From Bacillota bacterium (lineage in GTDB: Bacteria; Bacillota; Clostridia; Lachnospirales; Lachnospiraceae), in NCBI GenBank assembly GCA_023457255.1, contig JAEWMB010000045.1, positions 1 through 64,000 of the forward strand: a DNA stretch of 64,000 nucleotides. Direction: 5' to 3'. Position numbers and translations under genes: made by a program. Under the pieces are notes generated by a model. It saw only the letters and a list, made by a program, of their open reading frames with translations, ran no database searches and had not been told where the DNA came from. Of the stretch, positions 1 to 8,725 are shown piece after piece (positions within the stretch are counted from its first letter, which is position 1; every line of letters starts with the position of its first letter).

Positions 1-321
1 CAAAGTTTTTTGAATTATTTATTCTTTTCAAACAATTTTGCGACTTGCTTATATTAACACGCTTTCATTTGCATGTCAATCCCCATTTTGAAAGGTTTTT
101 CGAGAGTGTAATTGTTCATACAATTTATTCATCTCTCAGCGACAGCCTATTCAGTGTATCACCTTATGAAATGAATGTCAACACCCTAATTTAACTTTTA
201 AGCTTTTCTTATAAATAAAACCTGTATTTCTTATAAATAGTACTTACTATGCAGCAACTATCCTCAGAATATCTCATTCTACAGATAGTATGATGGCAAC
301 TAAGGCTTATTGTAATACAAT
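1..321. other. Intergenic left edge, no gene seen
   Basis: This AT-rich stretch has no open reading frame with a ribosome binding site on either strand, and I see no RNA gene. It probably belongs to the region upstream or downstream of a gene lying left of the window. Confidence 0.5.
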
Positions 322-355
322 AAAAAAACGAAACTACGTCTTAAGCATAGCTTCG
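322..355 (-). terminator. Rho-independent terminator of the ThyX-like/GltD-like pair
   Basis: On the minus strand the arms CGAAGCTA and TAGTTTCG pair over 8 bp, including one G-U pair, and are followed by seven T residues. It lies about 130 bp downstream of the minus-strand ThyX-like gene and is the natural end of that transcript. Confidence 0.6.
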
Positions 356-484
356 CTTTTTAAAATTAATTTAACCTTATATTGTCTCTACTACTATCTC
401 TTCTATAATTCTATAAATAAGTAATTCTTTCTCAATTTTACTTTTACTGTCTAAGGTTTCTATATCTTCAATTGGATTAATGGA

Positions 485-1114
485 TTATTCTCCACCATCC
501 ATAAATGTGATTAAATCTGAAGCATAAGGGAGTGTTGTTATCCAATCACAAAGAGTATGCCATTCCTTTAACTTATGATTCTTTCTTGCATAATAAATGT
601 TTACTAAAGTTTCATAATTCATAGTACAGGTACGTAATTGATTATAACTAGATGGCAATAATTGAATCAAATCATACCAATATGTCTTATCATTGGTTTC
701 CACATATTTTTGACGTATTGTTTCCATATAGTTAATAAAAATTTGAAATTTTTCTTTTGACTCTTTCGTCATATGGTCATGGCTGAAATCATTAAGTTCG
801 AATGACTTACTGTGAATTTTATGCATCGTACTTGTAGAGTTTGCTACAGTTGCTACCTTATAGGTATCATATTCTTTCCACCAATATAATGGTGCGGCAA
901 TGTCTACTGATACAAGAATCTGCCGGATAAACTTACGATGATCACTGCCTGCCTTACATAGACGTTTCGCAAGCTTTAAATCATTTTCACCCAAAACATA
1001 CTCATGCATATCATTATAATAGCTATCCATCTTTGCCCAGCTATTCATTGGATTTCTCGCGCCGCGAATGGCATTTTCCATATTCATAACACTTGTGCTA
1101 TTTACGCTTAACAT
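485..1114 (-). CDS. ThyX-like uncharacterised protein
   Basis: A 209-residue soluble protein with no signal peptide or membrane segment. The central block (DHRKFIRQI near residue 60, then PLYWWKEYDTYKV) and the C-terminal block (YNQLRTCTMNYETL, then ARKNHKLKEWHTLC) recall flavin-dependent thymidylate synthase folds and the 'ThyX-like' proteins found in clostridia and their phages. The canonical RHRxxS signature is not intact, so thymidylate synthase activity should not be assumed. The gene starts 30 bp after the GltD-like gene on the same strand and is probably co-transcribed with it. A terminator follows at 322-355. The family assignment rests on pattern memory, and the function is unknown. 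Confidence 0.55.
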   Translation of the reverse strand: MLSVNSTSVMNMENAIRGARNPMNSWAKMDSYYNDMHEYVLGENDLKLAKRLCKAGSDHRKFIRQILVSVDIAAPLYWWKEYDTYKVATVANSTSTMHKIHSKSFELNDFSHDHMTKESKEKFQIFINYMETIRQKYVETNDKTYWYDLIQLLPSSYNQLRTCTMNYETLVNIYYARKNHKLKEWHTLCDWITTLPYASDLITFMDGGE

Positions 1115-1144
1115 CCCTTATCCTCCTTTGCATACTGCCATGAA

Positions 1145-2362
1145 TTATAATTTACTCATGTATTCATCCATGGCTTCTGCCACCATCTTTGAATAATGTA
1201 CCGCCTCTACTACGGTCTTTGCACCATTTACAACATCTCCGGATGCGAATATGCCTGGGCGTGAGGTCTCTCCATATTCATTTGTAACAATTAATCCTCT
1301 CTTATTTACATCGATTCCCTTCGTAGTAGAAACAATCTTATCCTTTGGCCCTTGACTAATTGCGATAATCATCGACTGTGCAGGATATAGTTTTGCACTT
1401 CCTTCTACAAGTTCCATATTGCCTTCTTCATTCCATGTTACGGTATTCATAATAGGACCATCCTCCGTTAATTCAACCGTTGACTTGCAAGTTTCAAAGC
1501 GAACACCATCAATCTTTGCATATTCTACTTCATGCACACTCGCTTTGATTTCTTCACGATGAGAATATACAGTAACTTCCTTAACTCCTTTTCTGATTGC
1601 TGTTCTTGCAACATCCATTGCAGAATTTCCTGCGCCAATGATTGCAAGAGAATCGCCAAGTTCAAAGGAATCTGGATTTACAAGATAATCAATTGCGTAA
1701 TGAACGTTACCAAGAGTCTCTCCCTTTAAGTGTAACGCATTTGGTCTCCAAACACCGGTTCCAACAAAAATCGCCAGATAACCATCACGGAATAAGTCAT
1801 CAATTCCAATTGCACCGCCAATTGTAGTATTAGGGCGGAACTTGATACCTAATTCTAACATCTTCTTTTTATAATTATCAAGAATTCTCTTTGGAAGACG
1901 GAATTCAGGAATACCGTAACGAAGAACTCCACCAATTTTTTCTCTTGTTTCAAATACCGTTACATCATAACCTTTCTTTGCCAGAAAGATAGAGATTGTA
2001 ATTCCGGCAGGGCCGGAACCAATAACTGCTGCTCGTTTATTCTTCTTTTCTTCACGTTCCAACTTCATATGTTCAAAATAAGTACTTGAAATATAGTTTT
2101 CTATACTACTAATGTGTACCGGCATACCTTTTTTGTTTAAGATACAATGCCCTTCACATTGCTTATCATGGTCACATACTAAGGAACAAACGATAGATAG
2201 CGGGTTATTTTCAAAAACCATCTCTCCGGCTTTTGCAATACCCCCATTAAGAAATTCTTGTATCATAGTTGGAATCTGTGTACTGATTGGACAACCAGTT
2301 ATACAGAGTGGTTTCTTACAATTTAAACATCTTTTCGCCTCATATACTACATGATCTGCCAT
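1145..2362 (-). CDS. GltD-like NAD(P)-dependent flavoprotein oxidoreductase
   Basis: This 405-residue protein resembles the small subunit of glutamate synthase and related electron-transfer flavoproteins (GltD, NfnB, dihydropyrimidine dehydrogenase N-terminal half). Residues 13-75 hold the cysteine cluster CLNCKKPLCITGCP plus CSLVCDHDKQCEGHC, typical for two 4Fe-4S clusters. A GSGPAG FAD-binding motif follows near residue 115, and IGAGNSAMD near residue 242 is the NAD(P)-binding fold. At 405 residues it is shorter than GltD (about 460-490). No glutamate synthase large subunit is next to it, so it may pass electrons to another partner. Ribosome binding site GGAGGG lies 6 nt before the ATG. Confidence 0.8.
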   Translation of the reverse strand: MADHVVYEAKRCLNCKKPLCITGCPISTQIPTMIQEFLNGGIAKAGEMVFENNPLSIVCSLVCDHDKQCEGHCILNKKGMPVHISSIENYISSTYFEHMKLEREEKKNKRAAVIGSGPAGITISIFLAKKGYDVTVFETREKIGGVLRYGIPEFRLPKRILDNYKKKMLELGIKFRPNTTIGGAIGIDDLFRDGYLAIFVGTGVWRPNALHLKGETLGNVHYAIDYLVNPDSFELGDSLAIIGAGNSAMDVARTAIRKGVKEVTVYSHREEIKASVHEVEYAKIDGVRFETCKSTVELTEDGPIMNTVTWNEEGNMELVEGSAKLYPAQSMIIAISQGPKDKIVSTTKGIDVNKRGLIVTNEYGETSRPGIFASGDVVNGAKTVVEAVHYSKMVAEAMDEYMSKL

Positions 2363-2473
2363 AAAAAAGCCCTCCTTATTACGGTCAGTTAATTACAATA
2401 TCCGTTGGAATTTAATTATATACGAAAATCGTCAAATAGCAAGAATCGTTAATAAATTGACATTTTCTGAGCG

Positions 2474-3904
2474 TTATTCTATGAAATCTCCAACGATATC
2501 ATTTGCTAATCGCTTTAATGCCTTTAACGAAAAGTCCTTTCCCCATTTTCCCTTCAAAATATAGTGTTTTGAAGCAAGTTTTTGGGTATAGTCCGATAAT
2601 TTATATACTGAAAAATTATAATCACCGCCACGTTCATAGTGTGTCACAATAGGAGTAATCGAAGCCTTTTTGATATAAGTTTTATTATTTTCTTTAACAA
2701 TAGTAACATTTGCTATACCACCAAGCATCCGGTCCGTATAATCCATGCTTGAAATATAATTACCAAGAGAATAATATACTAGCGTTTTATTACCATTCTC
2801 TCCCTCTATCCATTCAATTGGCTGCAATACATGCGGGTGTGTACCTATTATGAGGCCCACACCTTGTTCATTAAAAAATTTAGCATATTCCTTCTGATAT
2901 TTATTTGCTTCATAAACATATTCCGAACCCCAATGAGGAAATACAACAATAAAATCTGCTTTCTTCCTAGCCTCTTTCAATTGGGCCTTAAGCCTGCTCT
3001 GATCTATAATATTGACAAGGTAGGATTTTGAAGCCGGCAGGGAGTTCTCATTAAGCCCATATGAATAATTAAAAAATGCAAAAGTGATGCCATTTTTTTT
3101 AACATAAGTTATCTGATCTGCCCCTTCTTTCGTACTATGAATGCCGATTGGCGTGATCTTTTGATATCGATCCCAATAACTTAAGGTGGTAAGAATTCCT
3201 TCAACTCCCTTATCCATAGTATGATTATTAGCATGAAGAACGATGTCGAAACCGGCCTTCATAATAGCATGTCCTACCGCTGTCGGAGAACAAAACCTTG
3301 GATACCCACTATACCCCATCTTTTTCGTACCAAAAATCGTCTCTTGATTTATTACTGCAATATCTGCCGCTTTAAAATCTTCAGTCAATCGGTCAAATAA
3401 ATGGTCGAAATTATACTTTCCATCTTCCAGTTTACCGCTGTCGATTACTTTCTGATGAAGTAGATTGTCACCTACCGCCAGCAAAGTCACTATACTTTGC
3501 CGATCTAATTCCTTCTCCTCTAATTGAATCGGGGGCTTACTTTCTTCCTGTCGCCGATTACTGTTTGGCTCTTTACTTTCTTCTTTTAGTTCTTTATTAC
3601 TGTTTTGCTCCTTACTCTCTTCCTGTTTCCTATTATTGTCTTGTTTTTTATCTCCTTCTTGTTCTATACTGTTTTTTTGCTCAATTTCACCTTGTTTTCC
3701 TTCTTGTTCTATCTCCCTTTGTTCTATCTCCCTTTGTTCTATCTGTTCCTTTCCTTTTTGCTGTTCTTTTTTAGAAGCAGTTATCGGATCTATAGTAAGA
3801 GTAAGCATTCCTGTTTGACTTGCACTTACTCCACATCCCAGCAAAAATAGAATAAGTGTCATTAATGCTGCAGTAATCCCAATATATCGTAGATGCACCT
3901 TCAT
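2474..3904 (-). CDS. CapA-like lipoprotein (poly-gamma-glutamate synthesis family) with Q/E/K-rich linker
   Basis: The N-terminus has a hydrophobic signal ending in the lipobox LLGC (Cys24), so the mature protein is predicted to be a membrane-anchored lipoprotein facing outward. Residues about 43-135 are a low-complexity linker rich in Q, E, K and N with near-identical pentapeptides (EQREI repeated). From about residue 138 to the end is the CapA/PGA_cap metallophosphatase-like domain: LAVGDNLLH, VINQETIF, LHANNHTMD, VVFPHWGSEY and IIGTHPHVLQ carry the expected metal-binding residues. Many such proteins are annotated as capsule synthesis proteins without proof. The ribosome binding site GGAGGG is only 2 nt from this ATG but 8 nt from a GTG two codons later, so translation may begin at 3898. 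It stands alone on the minus strand. Confidence 0.85.
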   Translation of the reverse strand: MKVHLRYIGITAALMTLILFLLGCGVSASQTGMLTLTIDPITASKKEQQKGKEQIEQREIEQREIEQEGKQGEIEQKNSIEQEGDKKQDNNRKQEESKEQNSNKELKEESKEPNSNRRQEESKPPIQLEEKELDRQSIVTLLAVGDNLLHQKVIDSGKLEDGKYNFDHLFDRLTEDFKAADIAVINQETIFGTKKMGYSGYPRFCSPTAVGHAIMKAGFDIVLHANNHTMDKGVEGILTTLSYWDRYQKITPIGIHSTKEGADQITYVKKNGITFAFFNYSYGLNENSLPASKSYLVNIIDQSRLKAQLKEARKKADFIVVFPHWGSEYVYEANKYQKEYAKFFNEQGVGLIIGTHPHVLQPIEWIEGENGNKTLVYYSLGNYISSMDYTDRMLGGIANVTIVKENNKTYIKKASITPIVTHYERGGDYNFSVYKLSDYTQKLASKHYILKGKWGKDFSLKALKRLANDIVGDFIE

Positions 3905-3994
3905 ATCCCTCCAAAACTTAACATAAACACATGTTAATACTAACGGCTCATCATTATATTGTCAATATTTACCACCCAATATTTTTACTTTACT

Positions 3995-4023
3995 TTTGTC
4001 CTGCCCTTTTGTATCAGGACAAA
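3995..4023. promoter_or_regulatory. Inverted repeat between divergent capA-like and ansA genes
   Basis: Arms TTTGTCCTG (3995-4003) and CAGGACAAA (4015-4023) form a perfect 9-bp inverted repeat with an 11-bp spacer. It lies in the 360-bp gap between the two divergent genes. No T-run follows, so an operator is as likely as a terminator. The rest of 3905-4266 shows no gene. Confidence 0.35.
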
Positions 4024-4266
4024 CGCATGGAAGGATTTTATTCTATAAAGCACTGCTAGTGAGAAGATCCTGCAAAATTATTCAAATTTAGTTTTTTAAT
4101 CTTTTGACAAAATTGTAAATTAATAGGTTCCTGCTTTCCTATGCTTATGGTATCGAAATCCATTGCATATTTCGCTTAAATCTTCTATAGTAGTTATGAT
4201 AGTAATCGTGATAATGGGTTCTATCCTAAATAAACCTAAGGCTATTGATCAATATTGAGGATAATT

Positions 4267-5286
4267 ATGGATACAAAGAAAAGTATATTACTATTAACAA
4301 CCGGCGGTACGATAGCCTCTCTTAACAGCAGCGAAGGTCTTGCACCAGGCTTAAGCGGCTCAGACCTTGGGGGATTTCTTGCCGGCATTTCAGAAAATTA
4401 TCTTATTACAACGAAAGACATTTTAAACTTGGATAGTTCCAATATCCAGCCCGAAGAATGGATGTTTATTGCAAAAAATATTTACGATAACCATAGCTCC
4501 TATGATGGGATTGTTGTAACCCATGGGACAGACACAATGGCGTATACCACTTCGGTGCTCTCATTTATGTTAAAAAACTTGCCGATTCCAGTGGTATTTA
4601 CCGGTTCTCAGCTTCCACTCACACATCCCCTTACAGACGCAATGGATAATCTTCGGTATGCGCTTGCTATGGCTGCAACAGGAATTCCAGGAATTTATCT
4701 CGCCTTTCATCGTAAAGTGATCTTAGGGTGTCGAGCTGTTAAAGTTCGAACAACGGGCTTTGATGCTTTTGAAAGCGTTAATTATCCCTTAGTTGCAACC
4801 ATTGATGCAAATGGTTTTAACATTAATACGAATGCCATACAGCCAATAACCGGGAAAGTTGTTTATAAAGATAAACTTTGCAATGATGTTTTCTTAATAA
4901 AGTTAACCCCGGGATTAAATCCTGAAATTTTTGATATGTTGGTAAAAATGAACTATAAGGGCATCGTAATTGAAGCATTTGGCTCCGGCGGTTTACATTT
5001 TGTTAACAGAAACCTTATGGAAAAACTAAAAAAACTTGTAGATGCTGGAATCCCTATTGTCGTTTCAAGTCAGTGTCTTTATGAGCGCAGTGACTTGTCC
5101 ATCTATCAGGCAGGGCAGTTAGCATTAAAGCAGGGTGTTATCCCTGCCTACGATATGACGACAGAAGCGGCTGTAACAAAGCTGATCTGGGCACTGGGGC
5201 AGTCAAGTGATGAGGAAGAAGTTCGTAAAATGTTTCAGGAAAACTACGCAGGAGAAATCAATTTGAATAAACCTGCACACGCATAG
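4267..5286 (+). CDS. ansA: L-asparaginase, type I
   Basis: Hydrolyses L-asparagine to aspartate and ammonia. The 339-residue protein has both threonine-bearing active-site signatures: TTGGTIAS close to the N-terminus and VVTHGTDTM near residue 95, followed by FTGSQLPL. There is no signal peptide, which fits the cytoplasmic type I enzymes. I chose the ATG at 4267 because GAGG lies 6 nt upstream of it; a TTG four codons earlier is inside that ribosome binding site region. The gene stands alone and upstream of the glmS ribozyme. A weak hairpin just after the stop (5311-5334) may help end transcription, but it has no T-run. Confidence 0.93.
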   Translation: MDTKKSILLLTTGGTIASLNSSEGLAPGLSGSDLGGFLAGISENYLITTKDILNLDSSNIQPEEWMFIAKNIYDNHSSYDGIVVTHGTDTMAYTTSVLSFMLKNLPIPVVFTGSQLPLTHPLTDAMDNLRYALAMAATGIPGIYLAFHRKVILGCRAVKVRTTGFDAFESVNYPLVATIDANGFNINTNAIQPITGKVVYKDKLCNDVFLIKLTPGLNPEIFDMLVKMNYKGIVIEAFGSGGLHFVNRNLMEKLKKLVDAGIPIVVSSQCLYERSDLSIYQAGQLALKQGVIPAYDMTTEAAVTKLIWALGQSSDEEEVRKMFQENYAGEINLNKPAHA

Positions 5287-5350
5287 CCGGGATTTCATAT
5301 GATGATATTGGAGTATTCCTTATGAATACCCCGAATTCTATGCACATTTG

Positions 5351-5379
5351 TTGACTTTCCGGTTACTTTCTTGTAGAAT
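5351..5379 (+). promoter_or_regulatory. SigA-type promoter of glmS
   Basis: TTGACT (5351-5356) and TAGAAT (5374-5379) are separated by 17 bp. The transcript would start near 5386 and run through the glmS ribozyme into glmS. Confidence 0.7.
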
Positions 5380-5445
5380 GTTGATGTCAGTCCAGGACAA
5401 TAATCTGACAGAAATGTCTTCCCCAGTAAAACAGGGGATAAAATT

Positions 5446-5595
5446 AGCGCCATGCACCTCTATTGGACGGGAAATTTAGAGGTTAACGAGGTAGGGAGTC
5501 AGCGAATCTTCGGCGGATGCTCTCTCGTACGGTTTGAGTGCGTAAGGTACTGAAAAAATGGCAGGTAACTGCAGCACAACAGCAGTACTATCAAA
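5446..5595 (+). ncRNA. glmS ribozyme/riboswitch
   Basis: A glucosamine-6-phosphate-activated self-cleaving element in the 5' leader of glmS. The conserved core is visible in order: AGCGCC at 5446, AACGAGG near 5486, then CGAATCTTCGGCGGATGC near 5504-5521, followed by CTCTCGTACGG. A closing helix (GTACTG paired with CAGTAC at 5583-5588) matches the P4 region. Cleavage is expected immediately 5' of the first G of GCGCC, around 5446/5447. When the sugar phosphate product is abundant, cleavage leads to mRNA decay and lowers GlmS. The identity follows from the sequence match and from the gene directly downstream. Confidence 0.93.
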
Positions 5596-5644
5596 CAGCA
5601 GCATAATTGTACTTTGACAACTAAAAACAAAAAGGAGAATTTTT

Positions 5645-7492
5645 ATGTGTGGTATTATTGGATTTACCGGGCACTTAAATTCGGCCGAGGTACTGCTTAA
5701 GGGACTCGGAGAATTAGAGTATCGCGGTTATGACAGTGCAGGGCTTGCATGTTTTATGAACGGCAGCATTCATGTAATCAAATCCGTGGGAAAGGTAGCC
5801 GCATTAAGAGAGAAAGTTCCGGCTGCCTTTACCTCTTCTTGTGGTATAGGGCATACGAGATGGGCTACTCATGGTGGCGTATCCGAAGTGAATGCTCATC
5901 CACACTCCTGTGGAAAGGTTACTTTAATTCACAATGGTATTATTGAAAATTATCATGAGCTCGAACAAGAACTTAAGCTTGATGGACGCCATCCAAGCTC
6001 ACAAACAGATACCGAAATAGCTGCAATGCTTATCGATAGCTTATATCACGGTGATGCTCATCAAACAATTAAAGCGGTCGTCGATAGATTGGAAGGTGCT
6101 TACGCCTTCTGTATTTTATTTTCCGATCAGCCGGACGTAATCTACTGCATTAGAAAAGGCAGCCCGCTTGTTGCCTGCAGCACAGAGCAAGGCTCCGTAG
6201 TCGCTTCGGATATGGTGGCACTGCTTCGTTATTCGAAGGATTATTTCATATTGCCTGAATTTCATATCGCCAAGCTAACCAAAACCTCGATTACGCTTAC
6301 CGATCTAAATGAAACCCTTATCGAACCGGAAATGTTAAGTGTTACCTGGGATACGTCTGCTGCTCAAAAGAATGGCTTTAAGCATTACATGCTAAAAGAA
6401 ATCTACGAACAGCCGGAAGCAATTACACGCACCATCTCTCCTAGAATCAAAAAGGATAATGCGGACGAAAATTCTAATATAGAATATCTCCTTCCAGACT
6501 TAACTTGCGATAATATACCGGATTCTTTATTCTCTAAGATTAATCGTATCATTATTACAGCATGCGGTACCGCTATGCATGCAGGACTGATGGGCAAGGT
6601 ACTCTTAGAACGCCTTCTTCGTATTCCTGTCACGGTTGATATTGCATCAGAATTTCGTTATCAGGACCCAATTATAGATGAAAATACTTTAGTAATAACG
6701 GTTTCTCAATCCGGGGAAACTGCAGATACCTTAGCAGCCTTAAGGCTTGCCCATGAACTAGGCGCAAAGACTCTATCCATAGTAAATGTGAAAGGCTCCG
6801 CTATAGCAAGAGAAAGTGATTACGTCTTCTATACTCATGCAGGTCCGGAAATTGCAGTCGCAAGTACAAAGGCTTACACTGCTCAACTCTCTGCCTTCTA
6901 TCTCTTAGCATTTCGTTTTGCCTATGCAAAAGGCTGCCTTACGAAGCTTGAAGTATCAAATTATCTTCAAAACTTGTATAAGGTAATACCGGCAATTGAA
7001 GAAGTCTTAAAACAAGCTGACAGCTTTAAGAAAATCAGTAAAGAGCTTATCTATACAGAAAATCTATTCTTTATCGGCCGTGGTATGGATGCCGCTCTTG
7101 CCTGCGAAGGTTCTATTAAACTAAAAGAAATTACCTATATTCATTCCGAAGCCTATGCTGCCGGAGAATTAAAGCATGGAACCCTTTCCTTAATTACAGA
7201 AGGTATTCCTGTGATTGCATTAGCTACCCAGACTAACGTATTATCAAAGATGGTTTCTAATATGAAAGAAGTATGTGCAAGAGGTGCTATGGTTATCTGC
7301 ATAACTACAGCGGAGGCTGTAATTGAAAGCTCTCTCTATGATTTTCGTATTAACCTTCCGGCAACGGAAGATATCTTTGCCCCATATGCCGCAGCCGTAG
7401 CTTTACAGATGATTGCTTATTATACTTCTGCGTCTAGAGGTTTAGACGTGGATCAGCCACGTAATCTAGCAAAGTCTGTCACCGTAGAATAA
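5645..7492 (+). CDS. glmS: Glutamine-fructose-6-phosphate aminotransferase (isomerizing)
   Basis: Makes glucosamine-6-phosphate from fructose-6-phosphate and glutamine, the first step towards peptidoglycan and other amino sugars. The protein (615 residues, normal family length) begins MCGIIGFTG, with the catalytic Cys exposed after Met removal. The N-terminal glutamine amidotransferase domain (about 1-230) includes GHTRWATHG. Two SIS sugar-isomerase domains follow (about 290-430 and 460-600), with SQSGETADT and the C-terminal DQPRNLAKSVTVE ending typical of GlmS. The ribosome binding site AAGGAG precedes the ATG. Control by the upstream ribozyme is strongly supported. Confidence 0.97.
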   Translation: MCGIIGFTGHLNSAEVLLKGLGELEYRGYDSAGLACFMNGSIHVIKSVGKVAALREKVPAAFTSSCGIGHTRWATHGGVSEVNAHPHSCGKVTLIHNGIIENYHELEQELKLDGRHPSSQTDTEIAAMLIDSLYHGDAHQTIKAVVDRLEGAYAFCILFSDQPDVIYCIRKGSPLVACSTEQGSVVASDMVALLRYSKDYFILPEFHIAKLTKTSITLTDLNETLIEPEMLSVTWDTSAAQKNGFKHYMLKEIYEQPEAITRTISPRIKKDNADENSNIEYLLPDLTCDNIPDSLFSKINRIIITACGTAMHAGLMGKVLLERLLRIPVTVDIASEFRYQDPIIDENTLVITVSQSGETADTLAALRLAHELGAKTLSIVNVKGSAIARESDYVFYTHAGPEIAVASTKAYTAQLSAFYLLAFRFAYAKGCLTKLEVSNYLQNLYKVIPAIEEVLKQADSFKKISKELIYTENLFFIGRGMDAALACEGSIKLKEITYIHSEAYAAGELKHGTLSLITEGIPVIALATQTNVLSKMVSNMKEVCARGAMVICITTAEAVIESSLYDFRINLPATEDIFAPYAAAVALQMIAYYTSASRGLDVDQPRNLAKSVTVE

Positions 7493-7528
7493 AAGCATGG
7501 CTCCTAAGAGGCACACCTAAAAGGAAAG

Positions 7529-7560
7529 AGGATGGGAGCTTCTATTCCCATCCTTTTTCT
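7529..7560. terminator. Bidirectional terminator after glmS
   Basis: AGGATGGGA (7529-7537) pairs with TCCCATCCT (7546-7554), followed by TTTTTCTTCC. A/T-rich flanks on both sides allow it to serve both glmS and the convergent coiled-coil gene. Confidence 0.85.
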
Positions 7561-7574
7561 TCCTTGATATTCTA

Positions 7575-8438
7575 TCATACAAGAACATCTACATGCTTAT
7601 GATACCGATTCTCTGCAGTTTTTTCTTTCTCTTCTTTTCCTGCATTCTCATAACTTTTATCCTCAGTATGTACTTTTGCTGTTTCTAATCCACCTGATCT
7701 CGTTTCCGAACTAATCTTATTTTTTAAGTCCTTATCCTGACTCTTTAACTCATCCTTCTGCTCTTTCACAAGCTTATTCAGTTTTCCTAACTTCTCACTA
7801 AACTTCAAATCAATTTGAGATAATCTTTGGTTTGCTTCGGATACATTATTAGAGAGACTCTCGCTAACACCACCCGATCTTGCCATAGATAACTTTAATT
7901 CTATTGAAGCTACCCCCACCTCACCCTCTGTTTTCATTTTTAAACGGTGCAGCGTGCCAACCTCCGACATAACCATGGATGCTTCGGTAAGAAAACTCTG
8001 ATGCAGCTTATTTTGATATTTTGTTTCCGTCATATCACTATTATTAGAAGCGGATTCTCTCTGCCTCTTTTCAAGCTCTTCTTGGGTATTTTCTTTTTCT
8101 AACTGTTGTAATTGCTGCTGTCTGGTAATTATTTGATCTTTTATACCACTAATCTGCTCTTGCAATTCTTTTCTTCGTGCCAATTTTTCTTCAGGTGTCA
8201 ATTCTTCCTTTGCACTCAAGGAATTTAATTCTTCCTGATACCCTCTATATTGTTCTCTTAGTGACTCTAAAAAAGAATCCCTTTGTCTATTAAGCTTTAA
8301 ATCAGCCGCATGGATGCTGTCCCTTTCTTCCTCCTTTATCTCATGATCTTCTTGTAATACTTTTCCTCCGGTATATTGATTCTGTCCAAAAGAAAGCGGT
8401 GAAGAATAAGAATAGCCTTGCGCAGCACCTATGTTCAT
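7575..8438 (-). CDS. Coiled-coil protein, FlxA-like
   Basis: This 287-residue protein is almost entirely charged and helical. After a Tyr/Ser/Gly-rich N-terminus of about 30 residues, it has long heptad-like stretches (about 40-130 and 190-255) rich in E, K and Q. The segment with LTPEEKLARRKELQEQI and then QQQLQQLEKE resembles the FlxA-like family (DUF, linked to motility regulons), whose function is poorly known. There is no signal peptide or membrane segment. The ATG at 8438 is preferred because AGAGG lies 8 nt upstream; a GTG three codons earlier sits on top of that site. It is a single gene, convergent with glmS. The function is not established. Confidence 0.6.
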   Translation of the reverse strand: MNIGAAQGYSYSSPLSFGQNQYTGGKVLQEDHEIKEEERDSIHAADLKLNRQRDSFLESLREQYRGYQEELNSLSAKEELTPEEKLARRKELQEQISGIKDQIITRQQQLQQLEKENTQEELEKRQRESASNNSDMTETKYQNKLHQSFLTEASMVMSEVGTLHRLKMKTEGEVGVASIELKLSMARSGGVSESLSNNVSEANQRLSQIDLKFSEKLGKLNKLVKEQKDELKSQDKDLKNKISSETRSGGLETAKVHTEDKSYENAGKEEKEKTAENRYHKHVDVLV

Positions 8439-8725
8439 AGGAAACACCTCTTTTTCTATGTATTATTTTCTGCCAGTCTTACATAAACTCTACCATACAT
8501 ATCGTCATCTTCTCCTAAAAATTAACTATTTTATAAAAGAATACGAATACACAGGATACTTCTTGACCGGTTATACCATGCAGGATTCTTAATCGAATTT
8601 TAATTGTATTTTTTTATACACCTCTTTATAATAGTAACTATTATGCCAGCTTAAATTTATGCTCTAAATTATTTGTCACCTTGAAGCAACATAGATTTCA
8701 TCAAAGCGTCAGAATAGAGGTTATT

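Noticed and set aside
3565..3850. Three overlapping Leu/Phe-rich frames opposite the CapA-like linker
   Set aside because: They arise from the antisense of the Q/E/K-rich repeats and have no binding site.
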